Assembly (NCBI RefSeq): GCF_900605015.1
Contig: NZ_LR027573.1
Location: 570,744 to 634,743 of the forward strand
Direction: 5' to 3'
DNA from: Olsenella sp. Marseille-P4559
GTDB taxonomy: Bacteria; Actinomycetota; Coriobacteriia; Coriobacteriales; Atopobiaceae
Length of the DNA stretch: 64,000 nucleotides
Shown: piece by piece, positions 16,792-26,787 of the stretch
Position numbering within the stretch: the stretch's first letter is position 1
Layout of the letters: each line of letters opens with the position of its first letter
Position numbers and translations under genes: made by a program
The notes under the pieces: generated by a model
What the model was told of the DNA's origin: nothing
Seen by the model: only the letters and a program-made list of their open reading frames with translations
Database searches by the model: none

Positions 16792-18456
16792 ATGGGACTT
16801 CGAAGCGATGCCATAAAACGGGGCTTGGCCCGTGCTCCACACAGGAGCCTGCTCAAGGCCGACGGCCTCACGGACGAGGAGCTCGACCGGCCGCTTGTGG
16901 CGGTCGTCTCGTCTCAGAACGAGGTCATCCCCGGCCACATCCACCTGGACAAGATCGCCGACGCCGTCAAGGCCGGCATCCGCATGGCGGGTGGCACCCC
17001 ACTGCAGGTCAACACCATTGGCGTGTGCGACGGCATCGCCATGAACCACGAAGGCATGCGCTTCTCGCTTACCAGCCGAGAAGTGATTGCCGACTCCGTC
17101 GAGTGCGTCATCCAGGGCCACCAGTTCGACGCCATGGTCCTGATCCCCAGCTGCGACAAGGTCGTTCCCGGCATGCTCATCGCCGCCTGCCGCCTGGACA
17201 TCCCCACCGTGCTGGTCTCCGGCGGCCCCATGCTTGCCGGTCGCGGTCGCCACGGCGAGCAGACCGACCTCAACACCCTCTTTGATGCCGCAGGCCAAGT
17301 CACCGCCGGCACCATGACCGAGGAGGAGATGCACTGGCTCGAGAACACCGCCTGCCCCACCTGCGGCAGCTGCTCGGGCATGTTCACCGCCAACTCCATC
17401 TGCTGCCTCTCCGAGGCCCTGGGCATTGCGCTTCCCGGCAACGGCACCATCCCCGCCGTCTACTCCGAGCGCATCCGCCTTGCCAAGCACGCCGGCATGA
17501 AGGCCATGGAGCTCCTCGAGAAGGGCATCACCGCTCGCCAGATCATCGATGAGCGTGCCATTCGCAATGGCATGGCACTTGACCAGGCCTTTGGCGGCTC
17601 GACCAACACCATGCTTCACCTCACGGCCATCGCACACGCAGCCGGCTGCCCCGTGACCATGGACGACTGGGACAGGGCCTGCTCGGCAACGCCCAACATC
17701 GTGCGCCTGGCGCCTGCCGGCCCGCTCCACATCCAAGACCTGAACGACGTGGGCGGCGTCCCGGCAATCGTCGGCGAGCTGGGTCGCGCCGGCCTTCTCG
17801 ACCTCACGGCCAACACCTGCCACGGCACCATGGGCGAGTGGGTCGAGCAGTGCCCGCCCGTCGACGGCACGGTGGTCCGCCACATTGACAACCCCTACTC
17901 CCCCGACGGCGGCCTCAAGGTCATGCACGGCTCCCTCGCGCCGGACTGCGGCGTGGTCAAGAAGAGCGCCGTCGACCCCAGCATGTACAGGCACACCGGC
18001 CCGGCGCGCGTCTTCGACTCCGAAGAGACCGCCTGCGGGGCAATCTTTGGCGGCAAGATCAATCCCGGCGACGTCGTGGTGATTCGCTACGAGGGCCCCG
18101 CCGGCGGCCCCGGCATGCGCGAGATGCTCACGCCCACCTCGGCCATCTGCGGCATGGGGCTTGCCAAGTCCGTCGCGCTCATCACGGACGGCCGCTTCTC
18201 CGGCGCGAGCAAGGGCCCCTGCGTTGGCCACGTGAGCCCCGAGGCCGCGGCCGGCGGCCCCATCGCCCTTGTGCACGAGGGCGACCAGATCGCCATCGAC
18301 ATCGAGGCCGGCACGCTCGACCTGCTCGTCGAGGAGGACGAGCTCGCGCATCGCCGCGCCGCCTGGGCGCCGCCCGCACCCAAGTATGCCACGGGCGTCC
18401 TCTCCCGCTACGCCAAGCTCGTCACCAGCGCAGACAAGGGGGCATACCTGTCATGA
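16792..18456 (+). CDS. ilvD: dihydroxy-acid dehydratase
   Basis: Dehydrates dihydroxy-isovalerate and dihydroxy-methylvalerate to the keto acids of valine and isoleucine synthesis; an Fe-S enzyme. The 554-residue protein has the family signatures [20 protein letters not shown] with a cluster Cys, [20 protein letters not shown] with further Cys ligands, and [22 protein letters not shown] near the C-terminus. The ATG at 16792 follows GAGAGGTGACC, which lies in the sequestering helix. It is first in ilvD-ilvB-ilvN-ilvC and overlaps ilvB by 4 bp. Confidence 0.97.
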   Translation: MGLRSDAIKRGLARAPHRSLLKADGLTDEELDRPLVAVVSSQNEVIPGHIHLDKIADAVKAGIRMAGGTPLQVNTIGVCDGIAMNHEGMRFSLTSREVIADSVECVIQGHQFDAMVLIPSCDKVVPGMLIAACRLDIPTVLVSGGPMLAGRGRHGEQTDLNTLFDAAGQVTAGTMTEEEMHWLENTACPTCGSCSGMFTANSICCLSEALGIALPGNGTIPAVYSERIRLAKHAGMKAMELLEKGITARQIIDERAIRNGMALDQAFGGSTNTMLHLTAIAHAAGCPVTMDDWDRACSATPNIVRLAPAGPLHIQDLNDVGGVPAIVGELGRAGLLDLTANTCHGTMGEWVEQCPPVDGTVVRHIDNPYSPDGGLKVMHGSLAPDCGVVKKSAVDPSMYRHTGPARVFDSEETACGAIFGGKINPGDVVVIRYEGPAGGPGMREMLTPTSAICGMGLAKSVALITDGRFSGASKGPCVGHVSPEAAAGGPIALVHEGDQIAIDIEAGTLDLLVEEDELAHRRAAWAPPAPKYATGVLSRYAKLVTSADKGAYLS

Positions 18457-20363
18457 CGAACACCGACAACCACGCGGCGTCCGTTGCCGAGAAGCTCGCA
18501 CGCAAGCAGACCGCCATCGAAGGCAAGCCCTTTGGCATGGGCTCGCACTCCGAGTACGAGGGCAAGACCATGACCGGCGCCCAGGCGATCATCGCAAGCC
18601 TGGAGTGCGAGGGGGTCGACACAATCTTTGGCTACCCCGGCGGACAGGCGATCAAGATCTATGACGCACTCTATGATTCCAAGCGCATCCACCACGTGCT
18701 GGCCAGGCACGAGCAGGGTGCCGCACACATGGCCGATGGCTATGCCCGCGCCACGGGCAAGGTTGGCGTTGTTCTCGTCACCTCTGGCCCTGGTGCCACC
18801 AACACCGTGACCGGCATCATGACCGCCTACATGGACTCCGTGCCCATGGTGGTCATCACCGGCCAGGTCACGCGCGGCGTCATTGGCACCGACTCGTTCC
18901 AGGAATCCGACATCGTGGGCATCACCATGCCCATCGTGAAGCACTCGTTCCTGCTGCAGTCGACCGACGATCTCACGCGCACCTTCCGCGAGGCGTTCTA
19001 CATCGCCTCCACCGGCCGCCCGGGACCCGTCCTCATCGATGTCCCCAGCGACCTCTCCGGCACGCAGATGGTCTTCCGCTACCCCGACTCCATGAGCATT
19101 GCCTCCTACAAGCCCACCTACCGTGGCAACGCGCGGCAGGTCAAGCAGGCAGCCCAACTCATCATGAGGGCCAAGCGCCCGCTCATCTACGCCGGCGGCG
19201 GCATCGTGACCAGCCACGCCTGCCAAGAGCTGGTCGACCTTTCCGAGACCATGGACATCCCCGTGGTGACCTCGCTCATGGGCAAGGGTGCCATGCCCTG
19301 CTCGAACACGCACAACCTGGGCCCCGTGGGCATGCACGGCTCGAAGTACGCCAACATGGCCGTCATGGAGTGCGACCTGCTCATCGCCGTGGGTGCGCGC
19401 TTCTCCGACCGCGTGACCGGCAAGGTCTCCGAGTTCGCCCCGCACGCCAAGGTCATCCACATCGATATCGACCCGGCCGAGATCGGCAAGATCGTGAACC
19501 CCACGGTGCCCATCGTGGGAGACGCCAAGGTGGTTCTCGCCTCGCTCAACGAGCGCCTGCACAAGGAGGGCGCCAAGCCCGTGGACGACGGCTGGTTTGC
19601 CGAGGTCTGCTCGTGGCGCGAGCGCTGGCCGTTCTACACCGAGGACTTCGCCAGCACTGTGGACTACCCCGACAAGATCGCGCCCGAGGTCGTGCTCTCC
19701 ATGCTCTCGGACAAACTCGACCCCGAGGCATCCATCGTTACCACCGAAGTGGGCCAGCACCAGATGTGGGCGCACCAGAACATCCACCGCGAGCACGCAC
19801 GCACGTTCATCTCGTCCGGCGGCGCCGGCACCATGGGCTTTGGCCTCCCTGCGGCCATTGGCGCCAAGATCGGCTGCCCCGACGACGAGGTTGTGTGCGT
19901 CGCCGGTGACGGCTCGCTCCAGATGAACGTGCAGGAGATGGCCACAGCCATCCAGGAGGGTGCACCGATCAAGGTACTGGTCATCGACAACCGCGCCCTC
20001 GGTATGGTCTACCAGTGGCAGAAGCTCTTCTACCACAAGCGCTACTCGTTTACCCAGCTACCGCCCGTCCCCGACTTCGTGAAGCTGGCGGAGGCCTACG
20101 GCTGGCACGGCAGGCAGATCTCTCGCCCGGAAGAGGTCGAGGGCGCACTGGACGAGATGCTCGCATCCAAGGGACCCTACCTTCTCGACGTCTTGATCCC
20201 TACGGACCAGACGGTCTACCCCATGGTTGCTCCCGGTGCGCCCATCGACGACATCATTGGCGCCCTGGACGTGACGCTGGGTGGCGTGCGCATAAGCGGC
20301 AAGGGCTTTGGCAAGGACGGACACCCCGCCATCACGGATGGCGAGAAGGACGGTGACGAATGA
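18453..20363 (+). CDS. ilvB: acetolactate synthase, catalytic subunit
   Basis: Condenses pyruvate (or pyruvate plus 2-ketobutyrate) to acetolactate or acetohydroxybutyrate using ThDP, Mg and FAD. The 636-residue product has [15 protein letters not shown] and [19 protein letters not shown] at the N-terminus, where the catalytic Glu lies, a FAD-binding middle domain, and the ThDP motif [17 protein letters not shown] with the NRALGM segment downstream. About 35 residues precede the usual start of homology. The ATG overlaps the ilvD stop (ATGA), and its own stop overlaps ilvN, so the three genes are translationally coupled. Confidence 0.97.
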   Translation: MTNTDNHAASVAEKLARKQTAIEGKPFGMGSHSEYEGKTMTGAQAIIASLECEGVDTIFGYPGGQAIKIYDALYDSKRIHHVLARHEQGAAHMADGYARATGKVGVVLVTSGPGATNTVTGIMTAYMDSVPMVVITGQVTRGVIGTDSFQESDIVGITMPIVKHSFLLQSTDDLTRTFREAFYIASTGRPGPVLIDVPSDLSGTQMVFRYPDSMSIASYKPTYRGNARQVKQAAQLIMRAKRPLIYAGGGIVTSHACQELVDLSETMDIPVVTSLMGKGAMPCSNTHNLGPVGMHGSKYANMAVMECDLLIAVGARFSDRVTGKVSEFAPHAKVIHIDIDPAEIGKIVNPTVPIVGDAKVVLASLNERLHKEGAKPVDDGWFAEVCSWRERWPFYTEDFASTVDYPDKIAPEVVLSMLSDKLDPEASIVTTEVGQHQMWAHQNIHREHARTFISSGGAGTMGFGLPAAIGAKIGCPDDEVVCVAGDGSLQMNVQEMATAIQEGAPIKVLVIDNRALGMVYQWQKLFYHKRYSFTQLPPVPDFVKLAEAYGWHGRQISRPEEVEGALDEMLASKGPYLLDVLIPTDQTVYPMVAPGAPIDDIIGALDVTLGGVRISGKGFGKDGHPAITDGEKDGDE

Positions 20364-20845
20364 TGAAGCACATCCTCTCGGTGCTGGTCGAGAACAAGCC
20401 TGGCGTGCTCTCGCGCGTCACCGGCATGATCAGCCGCCGCGGCTTCAACATTGGCTCGTTGACCGTGGCGCCCACCGAGGACGAGAGCCTCTCGCGCATG
20501 ACCATCATCGTCGAGGCCGACGACGTGGGCTTCGAGCAGATCACCAAGCAGCTGCACAAGCTCGTCTCGGTCTTCAAGATCTCCGACCTCACCGAGGATG
20601 ACGCCATCGAGCGCGAGCTGGTGCTCTTCAAGGTGCAGTGCACGCCGGAGCGCCGCCACGAGATCATCGAGATCGCAGGCGTCTTCCGCGCCAACATCGT
20701 GGACGTGGGCAAGAACACGCTCACGGTGGAGGCCACCGGCACCGAGAGCAAGCTCGACGCGCTTGAGGACCTCTTCCGCTCGTACGGCATTCGTCAGCTC
20801 ACGCGCACCGGCAAGATCGCGATCTCGCGCGGGCATGACCAGTAG
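20360..20845 (+). CDS. ilvN: acetolactate synthase, regulatory subunit
   Basis: The small subunit that activates IlvB and confers valine feedback inhibition. The 161-residue protein begins with an ACT domain ([20 protein letters not shown], then [16 protein letters not shown]), whose Asn and Gly residues are those used for valine binding in relatives. A second ACT-like domain follows from about residue 85 ([20 protein letters not shown]). Two consecutive ATG codons at 20360 and 20363 overlap the ilvB stop. Length is normal for the long bacterial form. Confidence 0.97.
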   Translation: MMKHILSVLVENKPGVLSRVTGMISRRGFNIGSLTVAPTEDESLSRMTIIVEADDVGFEQITKQLHKLVSVFKISDLTEDDAIERELVLFKVQCTPERRHEIIEIAGVFRANIVDVGKNTLTVEATGTESKLDALEDLFRSYGIRQLTRTGKIAISRGHDQ

Positions 20846-20934
20846 CCCAACGGCAATCCGGACACCACGCGGTTCAAACCGCCAGCTGGCGGATGAACAT
20901 AGCAGGAAACGGCACAAACGAAAGGAAGTACGAC

Positions 20935-21939
20935 ATGGCCGTCACCATCTACTACGAGAAGGACTGTGACCCCTCGATCATCCAGGGCAAGAAGGTCGCC
21001 ATCATCGGCTATGGCTCCCAGGGCCACGCCCATGCGCTGAACCTCATGGACTCCGGCGTCGACGTGCGCGTTGGTCTGCGTGAGGGCTCCAAGTCCGCCG
21101 AGAAGGCCCGCGAGCACGGCCTCAAGGTGACAGACATGGCGACTGCCGCCAAGGAAGCCGACGTCGTGATGATCCTGACCCCCGACGAGACCCAGCCGGC
21201 GGTCTACAAGGAATTCGTCGAGCCTAACCTCGAGCCGGGCAACACCCTGGCCTTCGCCCACGGCTTCAACATCCACTACGGCTACATCAAGGCCCCCGAG
21301 GGCGTCAACGTGATCATGGTTGCCCCCAAGGGCCCGGGCCACATCGTGCGCCGTCAGTACACCGAGGGCTCCGGCGTGCCTGACCTGGTCTGCGTTGAGA
21401 CCGACGCCACCGGCGACGCGTGGGCGCTGGCCATGTCCTATGCGTGGGCGCTGGGCGGCGCTCGCTCCGGCCTCATCAAGGCGACCTTCGCCGAGGAGAC
21501 CGAGGAGGACCTCTTTGGCGAGCAGGCCGTTCTCTGCGGTGGCCTGGTCGAGCTGGTCAAGGCTGGCTTCGAGACCCTCACCGAGGCAGGCTACCCCGAG
21601 GAGCTTGCCTACTTCGAGTGCTATCACGAGATGAAGATGATCGTGGACCTTATGTACGAGAAGGGCATCCACTTCATGAACTACTCCATCTCCAACACCG
21701 CCGAGTACGGCGAGTACTACGCCGGCCCGCTGGTCATCAACGACAAGTCACGCGAGGCGATGAAGCACATCCTCAAGCGCATCCAGGACGGCTCGTTCGC
21801 CCAGGAGTTCGTTGACGACTGCAACAACGGCCACAAGAAGCTGCTCGAGGAGCGCGAGAAGATCAACACCCACCCCATCGAGACCACTGGCGAGCGCGTG
21901 CGCTCCATGTTCTCCTGGCTCTCGAAGGACGAGGACTAA
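20935..21939 (+). CDS. ilvC: ketol-acid reductoisomerase
   Basis: Isomerises and reduces acetolactate or acetohydroxybutyrate with NAD(P)H and Mg. The 334-residue class I enzyme has the Rossmann motif [19 protein letters not shown], followed by the cofactor-selecting loop [13 protein letters not shown], which looks NADPH-type (Arg and Ser residues present). The Mg-binding acidic motif is [19 protein letters not shown] and the helical C-terminal domain ends at the last visible residues. The ATG at 20935 has AAAGGAAG upstream. The 89-bp gap from ilvN holds no clear promoter, so it is probably part of the ilv transcript. Confidence 0.97.
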   Translation: MAVTIYYEKDCDPSIIQGKKVAIIGYGSQGHAHALNLMDSGVDVRVGLREGSKSAEKAREHGLKVTDMATAAKEADVVMILTPDETQPAVYKEFVEPNLEPGNTLAFAHGFNIHYGYIKAPEGVNVIMVAPKGPGHIVRRQYTEGSGVPDLVCVETDATGDAWALAMSYAWALGGARSGLIKATFAEETEEDLFGEQAVLCGGLVELVKAGFETLTEAGYPEELAYFECYHEMKMIVDLMYEKGIHFMNYSISNTAEYGEYYAGPLVINDKSREAMKHILKRIQDGSFAQEFVDDCNNGHKKLLEEREKINTHPIETTGERVRSMFSWLSKDED

Positions 21940-21987
21940 TCGAGTAGGCCGATCGATTCTCGCTTCCTGCGGTTGGTTGCCTCGCAG

Positions 21988-22013
21988 CCCTGCCGGACAC
22001 GCTTCCGGCGGGG
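21988..22013 (+). terminator. hairpin after ilvC
   Basis: A 10-bp stem with one wobble pair (21988-21997 and 22004-22013) lies about 50 bp after the ilvC stop. It is followed by CCGCCTCTT, only weakly T-rich. It probably ends the ilv operon transcript. Confidence 0.5.
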
Positions 22014-22040
22014 CCGCCTCTTCGATGGAAAGGCTTAGCC

Positions 22041-22835
22041 ATGCGCATAGCGTTGATCACTGGTGCGTCAAGCGGCTTGGGGCGCGAGTATGCGCGCTGG
22101 GCAAGCGAGGAGGGCGCATACGACCAAATCTGGGCTGTGGCCAGAAGGCGCGAGCGCCTGGAGGAGCTTGCGGAGGAGCTTGCGACCCCCGTGCGGGCAG
22201 TCGCTCTCGACCTCACCGAGAAGGCATCGATTTCGCAGCTCAAGGGGCTTCTCGACCAGGAGGCATCGCAGAGCGGGGCGCATGGCGAGAAGTTTGGCGT
22301 GGGCCTTCTCGTCAATGCGGCCGGCCTGGGGAAGTTTGGCACGTATGCAGACATGACCTGCGATGAGGTCGACACGATGGTCGACCTCAACTGCCGCGCG
22401 CTCGTCGATGTGACACAGGTGGCGCTGGGGTACATGGGGCGTGGTGGACGCATCATCCAGATCGCGTCCAGTGCGTCGTTCCAGCCGCTGCCGGGACTCA
22501 ACGTGTATGCGGCGAGCAAGGCGTTTGTCCGCAGCTACTCGCGGGCGCTTCGCTTTGAGTTGCGCGGTCGCGGCATCTTTGTGACCGCCGTGTGCCCGCT
22601 GTGGGTGAAGACCGAGTTCATCGGTGTCGCAAGGCAGACGGCCAACGGGCAGACGGTGCGCCATCCCTTCCCGGTGCTGGGGGCGCGTCGGGTGGTGAGA
22701 TGGTCCATGCTCGTCAATTCCGTGAACTACCCCATTGCCACCTGTTGCGTCACCGGCCTACTTATGAGGATTGCCGACAAGATCATCCCCGCACCGCTCA
22801 TCATGTGGATCTGGGAGGGCGTTCGCCGGATGTGA
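22041..22835 (+). CDS. short-chain dehydrogenase/reductase
   Basis: A 264-residue NAD(P)-dependent oxidoreductase of unknown substrate. The classical SDR motifs are present: TGASSGLGREYA (cofactor loop, residues 7-18), VNAAGLGKFG (NAG motif), a Ser in IASSASFQPLPG and YAASKAFV with the catalytic Tyr and Lys. The C-terminus carries a hydrophobic stretch (NYPIATCCVTGLLMRIADKI), suggesting membrane association as in DltE/YqjQ-like relatives. The ATG at 22041 follows GGAAAGG. It stands alone after the ilv operon. Confidence 0.9.
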   Translation: MRIALITGASSGLGREYARWASEEGAYDQIWAVARRRERLEELAEELATPVRAVALDLTEKASISQLKGLLDQEASQSGAHGEKFGVGLLVNAAGLGKFGTYADMTCDEVDTMVDLNCRALVDVTQVALGYMGRGGRIIQIASSASFQPLPGLNVYAASKAFVRSYSRALRFELRGRGIFVTAVCPLWVKTEFIGVARQTANGQTVRHPFPVLGARRVVRWSMLVNSVNYPIATCCVTGLLMRIADKIIPAPLIMWIWEGVRRM

Positions 22836-22914
22836 CGCCCAAAGGGCATGCTCGTACGCACTTGCTGCGCAAACGCGCACTGCAGCGCTATTTCGGCACC
22901 GGAGGGGCCCCTTC

Positions 22915-23169
22915 CTAGTGCGGGCTGCCGCCGGGGCCGCCACGATGACCAGGGCGGCCATGTCTCCCGGCCCCGCCAGAGCCCGGCCCCATATCGCCGC
23001 CGTAGCGTGGGCCTCCCCAGCCGCGTCCCCAACCATCCCACATGGCAGGGCCTCCAAACCAGCCTCCCCACATGGGACGGCCCCAACCAAGTCCGCCAAA
23101 AAGAATCCCCCGGAACAGCCTTGCTACAAGCGCGACCAGTAAGACGACCACAACCAGAAAGAGGATCAT
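22915..23169 (-). CDS. small membrane protein with Gly/Trp-rich tail
   Basis: An 84-residue protein of unknown function. Residues 1-25 (MILFLVVVVLLVALVARLF) form one hydrophobic helix. The remainder is extremely rich in Gly, Trp, Arg and His (for example GWGRPMWGGWFGGPAMW), ending RGGPGGSPH, a low-complexity tail that could bind metals or RNA. A very strong GGAGGTGA ribosome site precedes the ATG at 23167-23169, and the frame is fully open, so I consider it real. Similar short Gly-rich membrane proteins are common in actinobacteria, but I cannot name a family. Confidence 0.6.
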   Translation of the reverse strand: MILFLVVVVLLVALVARLFRGILFGGLGWGRPMWGGWFGGPAMWDGWGRGWGGPRYGGDMGPGSGGAGRHGRPGHRGGPGGSPH

Positions 23170-23344
23170 CGAGCTCACCTCCAAGCGGCATGCAGCTGGA
23201 CTACCGTGTCCGTCCCACATTGAGGTACAACTGCCGTGCCGTTGAGCGAGAGAATACCCGTCCCCCTCGCCCCAATCACCATCGCAAACGACCATCACAC
23301 ACCTGTCCCAACGCTCCAACGAACCTGAAGCCTGCGGAGAGGGG

Positions 23345-23375
23345 CTGAGACAAAGGGACCGTCCCTTTGTCTCAG
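23345..23375. repeat. dispersed palindrome TGAGACAAAGGGAC-type, copy 1
   Basis: A perfect palindrome with two 15-bp arms (CTGAGACAAAGGGAC and its complement) around a single C. It lies between the Gly-rich protein gene and azlC. The same sequence recurs at 30271 and 34325. Confidence 0.85.
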
Positions 23376-23417
23376 TGCGGTGCAATCGCCTGCACCAATT
23401 ACAGCCCAGGAGACACC

Positions 23418-24161
23418 GTGCAAAAGGCGCCACAGACAGCGAGAGATACAGCCCGAGGGGTTTTATTGGTTGCTTGGCCAGTCATGCTCTCGTACGTGGC
23501 AGTCGGGCTTCCCTGCGGTGTGCTTGCCGCCAAGGCGGGTATGACGCCGCTCATGAATTTTGTTCTCGCCCTCACGTACCTCTCCGGCGGCGGGCAGTTC
23601 ATGATGAGCAACCTCTGGCTGGCAGGGACACCCATGGTCTCGATCATAGCCTCTGTAGCTGCCATCTCTACGCGCTTTGCGCTCTACTCGGCCTCTCTTG
23701 CCCCGTACCTTACGCGATTCGACCACAAACAGTCGCTCACCATCGCCTGCACCTATACCGAAGAGGCTTACGGCATCACGCTTTCTCGCCTGACCTCGGG
23801 TAACGCATGGACGGCGAGACACGCGCTGAGCCTTAACGTATGCGTGCAGCTCACATGGGCCATATCCTGCGCGGCTGGGGCCGCCCTGGGCTCCGCAATC
23901 GACATCCCCACCGCCATCGCTGGCTTTGCGATGACCTCGCTTTTCCTCTACCTTCTCTACGCGCAACCCCACACCCGCGGCACTGCCTGCGCGGTGCTAG
24001 GGGCCACGACAACGGTCGCGCTCTGCAAGTGGAACGGACTGAGCGGCGTCGCCGTTCCGTTGGCTGCCCTCGTTGGTGTCGCCGCGGGAATGACATCAGG
24101 GCTCCTGCCGCGGCAAAGGCCGGCACCAAGCTCTACAAACGCCAGGGGTGACACACGGTGA
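23418..24161 (+). CDS. azlC: AzlC-family branched-chain amino-acid exporter, large subunit
   Basis: The large subunit of an AzlCD/BrnFE-type exporter of leucine, isoleucine, valine or similar amino acids. The 247-residue protein has the AzlC N-terminal region ARGVLLVAWPVMLSYVAVGL, the segment LSGGGQFMMSNLW, the family landmark YTEEAYGITLS, and about seven hydrophobic segments. A GTG at 23418 is selected because AGGAGA lies 4 nt upstream; earlier in-frame codons lack a ribosome site and would start in the palindromic repeat. Its stop overlaps azlD by 4 bp. Its closeness to the ilv operon fits export of excess branched-chain amino acids. Confidence 0.9.
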   Translation: MQKAPQTARDTARGVLLVAWPVMLSYVAVGLPCGVLAAKAGMTPLMNFVLALTYLSGGGQFMMSNLWLAGTPMVSIIASVAAISTRFALYSASLAPYLTRFDHKQSLTIACTYTEEAYGITLSRLTSGNAWTARHALSLNVCVQLTWAISCAAGAALGSAIDIPTAIAGFAMTSLFLYLLYAQPHTRGTACAVLGATTTVALCKWNGLSGVAVPLAALVGVAAGMTSGLLPRQRPAPSSTNARGDTR

Positions 24162-24481
24162 GCACCGCTCAGTTCCTTGTGCTGTGGCTGTCCTCGTTCG
24201 CGTTCATTCTCGCCTGTCGCGTGGTCCCCGTGGTAGCGTTGCGCGGACGTCCCCTCTCGCCACGCGTGGTGGAAGCGCTTGGCTACATCCCGCCGGCCGC
24301 CTTTGCCGCGCTCGTCGCAAACGACTTGCTCTCCCCCACCATGTTCGACGCTGGCCTATGGACGGGCATTATGCCCATCTTGGCGGCAGGCATTGTGGTC
24401 TTCGTGGCATGGCGAACCCGCTCGATGCTATGGTGCTGCGTGTCGGGAGTCCTGGCCTACGTGCTGCTCTCCCTTATATAA
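24158..24481 (+). CDS. azlD: AzlD-family exporter small subunit
   Basis: The small membrane partner of AzlC. The 107-residue protein has four hydrophobic segments and the AzlD landmark ACRVVPVVALRGRPLSP followed by ALGYIPPAAFAALVA. It starts with GTG inside the azlC stop (GTGA overlap), so translation is coupled and equal production of the two subunits is expected. Length is normal for the family. Confidence 0.9.
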   Translation: MSTAQFLVLWLSSFAFILACRVVPVVALRGRPLSPRVVEALGYIPPAAFAALVANDLLSPTMFDAGLWTGIMPILAAGIVVFVAWRTRSMLWCCVSGVLAYVLLSLI

Positions 24482-24504
24482 CGCCGAGGACAGCGGAGAC
24501 GGAC

Positions 24505-25209
24505 ATGGCCAAGCACACCTTTGGGGCCGAGGGCGAGAAGGTCACTGTTCACATTGCCGATCTGCCTGATCGCGCGAGCGGCTCACCAGCCCTCATCCCC
24601 ATGGTCTACCTGCATGTATTTGAGGGCGATGGCACTGGTGTGTGGCAGCGCCTGGAGGAAGAGGGGGACCAGTCTCGGATAGCCCTTGCTGCGATAGCGC
24701 CCAGGAGTTGGAACAACGACCTCACGCCGTGGCCATGCCCTCCCGTCTTTCGTGGCAATCGCCCCTATGAGGGACTTGCGCTTGTGCAGCTGCACCTTCT
24801 CGAATCCCAGATTGTGCCCCAAACCCAGGCACTTCTCACGCAGCACGGCGTAGCGCCGTCCTTCTCGGCGCTTGTCGGCTACTCGCTAGCCGGGCTCTTC
24901 TCGGTGTGGGTAGCTACACGAAGTGCGGCCTTCGAGCGCGTGGCTAGCGTGTCCGGCTCGCTTTGGTATCCGGGCTTCTCCAAATACGTCGCAGGTCACA
25001 TACACCCATCCGTAAGGCGTGCATACTTCTCGCTGGGGGACAAGGAGTCCCATACGAGAAATCCCGTAATGAAGACCGTCCTTGAGAACACCCAACAGGT
25101 CGTGGAGAAGTTCGAGCAAGCCGGTGTAGACACATGCTTTGAGCTCAACCCCGGCAATCACTTTGTGGACGAAGACCTGCGCACGGCGCGGGGCATCCGT
25201 TGCTGCTAG
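24505..25209 (+). CDS. alpha/beta-hydrolase, esterase-D/IroE-like
   Basis: A 234-residue hydrolase of unknown substrate. The nucleophile Ser lies in VGYSLAGLFSVW (G-x-S-x-G), followed by VASVSGSLWYPGF typical of the putative-esterase (esterase D) family. The catalytic His is probably in LNPGNHFVDED near the C-terminus, and an acidic residue in YFSLGDKESHTRN. No signal peptide is seen, so it should be cytoplasmic. The ATG at 24505 follows GCGGAGACGG. It lies 23 bp after azlD and may be co-transcribed, though no functional link is obvious. Siderophore-ester hydrolysis is one role known for relatives. Confidence 0.85.
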   Translation: MAKHTFGAEGEKVTVHIADLPDRASGSPALIPMVYLHVFEGDGTGVWQRLEEEGDQSRIALAAIAPRSWNNDLTPWPCPPVFRGNRPYEGLALVQLHLLESQIVPQTQALLTQHGVAPSFSALVGYSLAGLFSVWVATRSAAFERVASVSGSLWYPGFSKYVAGHIHPSVRRAYFSLGDKESHTRNPVMKTVLENTQQVVEKFEQAGVDTCFELNPGNHFVDEDLRTARGIRCC

Positions 25210-25249
25210 GGGGCGGCCCTGCCGCCGCCGTCCCCACTGGCGAGAGGCC

Positions 25250-26647
25250 CTAGGCCGCCTGGGTCGGACGCGACGTGACCCACGCCATCGACACCAGGGG
25301 CACCACAGCCACGCAAGCCAGAAGCAGATACGCCTCGCGCGTGCCAACCATGGTCGCCCAAGCCATGTCTGTGGCCCCTACCTGCACCGCATTGACCACC
25401 GCCGTCACCACGCTGGTACCAATGGCACCAGCCAGCTGCTGTAGCGTATTGATCACGGCATTGCCATCGGCCTTGATGGCCGCCGGCAAAAACGAGAGCG
25501 ACTCGGTCATGGTGTTGCCCACCATGAGGCTCTGTCCAAAGGCAAAGCACACGTAGATGGCGATGGCAACCGCCGTTGCCAGGCTCTCGGAAAGCGCGGC
25601 GAAGAGCGCCGTGCCGAGAAGTGCGCAGGAGGCGCCCACAAGGATGGGCCTTCTCGGCCCAAAGCGGTCGAGAATCTGGCCCGAGAGCGGTGCCATGCAG
25701 GCACCCACCACGCAACCGGGAAGCAGGATCGAACCGGCCTCGGTCTCGCCGGTACCCATCACGAGCTGCGAGTAGTTGGGGATGAGAAACGATAGTCCCA
25801 GCACCACAAACTGCAGGCACACCAGCGCAACCACGCCCATCACAAAGCGCCTATGCGAGAAGACCGCGAGCGAGATGAGCGGGTGCCCTGCTCGCCCTTC
25901 TCGCCGCACAAAGACGACGAGAAGCACCGTGAAGGCCACAAGCAGGCACAGCTCTGCAGGGTTTGTCCAGCCCATGCTCGACCCCAAGTCAACGGCAAAG
26001 ACGAGCGAGGCGAAGGCTGCGGCGATGGCAAGCCAACCCGGGATATCAAAGGGGTCACGCGAAACCTCGTGGCTCTGGCGTATGGAGAACACGCCCAGCA
26101 CGGGAAGGAGCGCTGCAAAAATCATGCGCCAGCCGAAATTCTCGGCAAGCCAGCCACCCACGGAGGGGCCGACCGCCGGCGCCATGGCCGTGACCAGCGT
26201 GCCGATACCCATCATGACGCCCATGTTCTTCTTGGGGGCCTGCTCGGTGATGACATTGAACATGAGTGGCAGCGCGATGCCTGTGCCCACGCCCTCGAGG
26301 GTGCGCCCGCACAAGAGCATGGGAAATGACCGGGCGGTAAATCCGCACATGATGCCCGCGATGTAGAAGGCCATCGCCGCAATAAAGACGCTCTTGGTTC
26401 GGAAGCGCTTGTTGAGATAGGACGACGTTGGCACGACGGTGGCAAGGACCAGGAGGTAGGACGTGGTCATCCACTGGACTGTCGAGGTGGTGATGTTGAA
26501 CTCGGACATGAGCGAGGGGAACGTGACGTTCATGGCGGTCTCAACGGTGACGCCGGAAAAAGACATGATGCCTGCGGCGACAACAGACATGACGAGACGG
26601 GCATCGAGCACGTGCTCGAAGCCTTGGCTGGCAGTGCTTCCGTTCAT
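25250..26647 (-). CDS. MFS drug:H+ antiporter, DHA2 type
   Basis: A 465-residue multidrug exporter of the EmrB/QacA family. There are about 14 predicted helices. Typical features are NVTFPSLMSEFNITTSTVQW and the motif near helix 2 with YLNKRFRTKS; LCGRTLEGVGTGIALPLMF in helix 4-5 and PAVGPSVGGWLAENFGWR (motif C) in helix 5 define the antiporter subgroup. The ATG at 26645-26647 has GGGAG 6 nt before it. The gene is convergent with the esterase gene and has no adjacent EmrA or regulator. Confidence 0.9.
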   Translation of the reverse strand: MNGSTASQGFEHVLDARLVMSVVAAGIMSFSGVTVETAMNVTFPSLMSEFNITTSTVQWMTTSYLLVLATVVPTSSYLNKRFRTKSVFIAAMAFYIAGIMCGFTARSFPMLLCGRTLEGVGTGIALPLMFNVITEQAPKKNMGVMMGIGTLVTAMAPAVGPSVGGWLAENFGWRMIFAALLPVLGVFSIRQSHEVSRDPFDIPGWLAIAAAFASLVFAVDLGSSMGWTNPAELCLLVAFTVLLVVFVRREGRAGHPLISLAVFSHRRFVMGVVALVCLQFVVLGLSFLIPNYSQLVMGTGETEAGSILLPGCVVGACMAPLSGQILDRFGPRRPILVGASCALLGTALFAALSESLATAVAIAIYVCFAFGQSLMVGNTMTESLSFLPAAIKADGNAVINTLQQLAGAIGTSVVTAVVNAVQVGATDMAWATMVGTREAYLLLACVAVVPLVSMAWVTSRPTQAA

Positions 26648-26787
26648 GAGCAACTCCCTGGATTGGCTGGTCCCGACGGAGATGTCTCTGGTTCCGTGCG
26701 GGACAGAGGCACTATAGCCAAATCAGGTGGAGAGCGCTTTCAGTTTCAGACGGCACGGACTTGTGGCGAGGAGCAACCTTGGCTTCC

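Noticed and set aside
18408..20036. Long open frame antisense to ilvB
   Set aside because: It is a by-product of high-GC codon bias; the plus strand encodes a complete, conserved acetolactate synthase.
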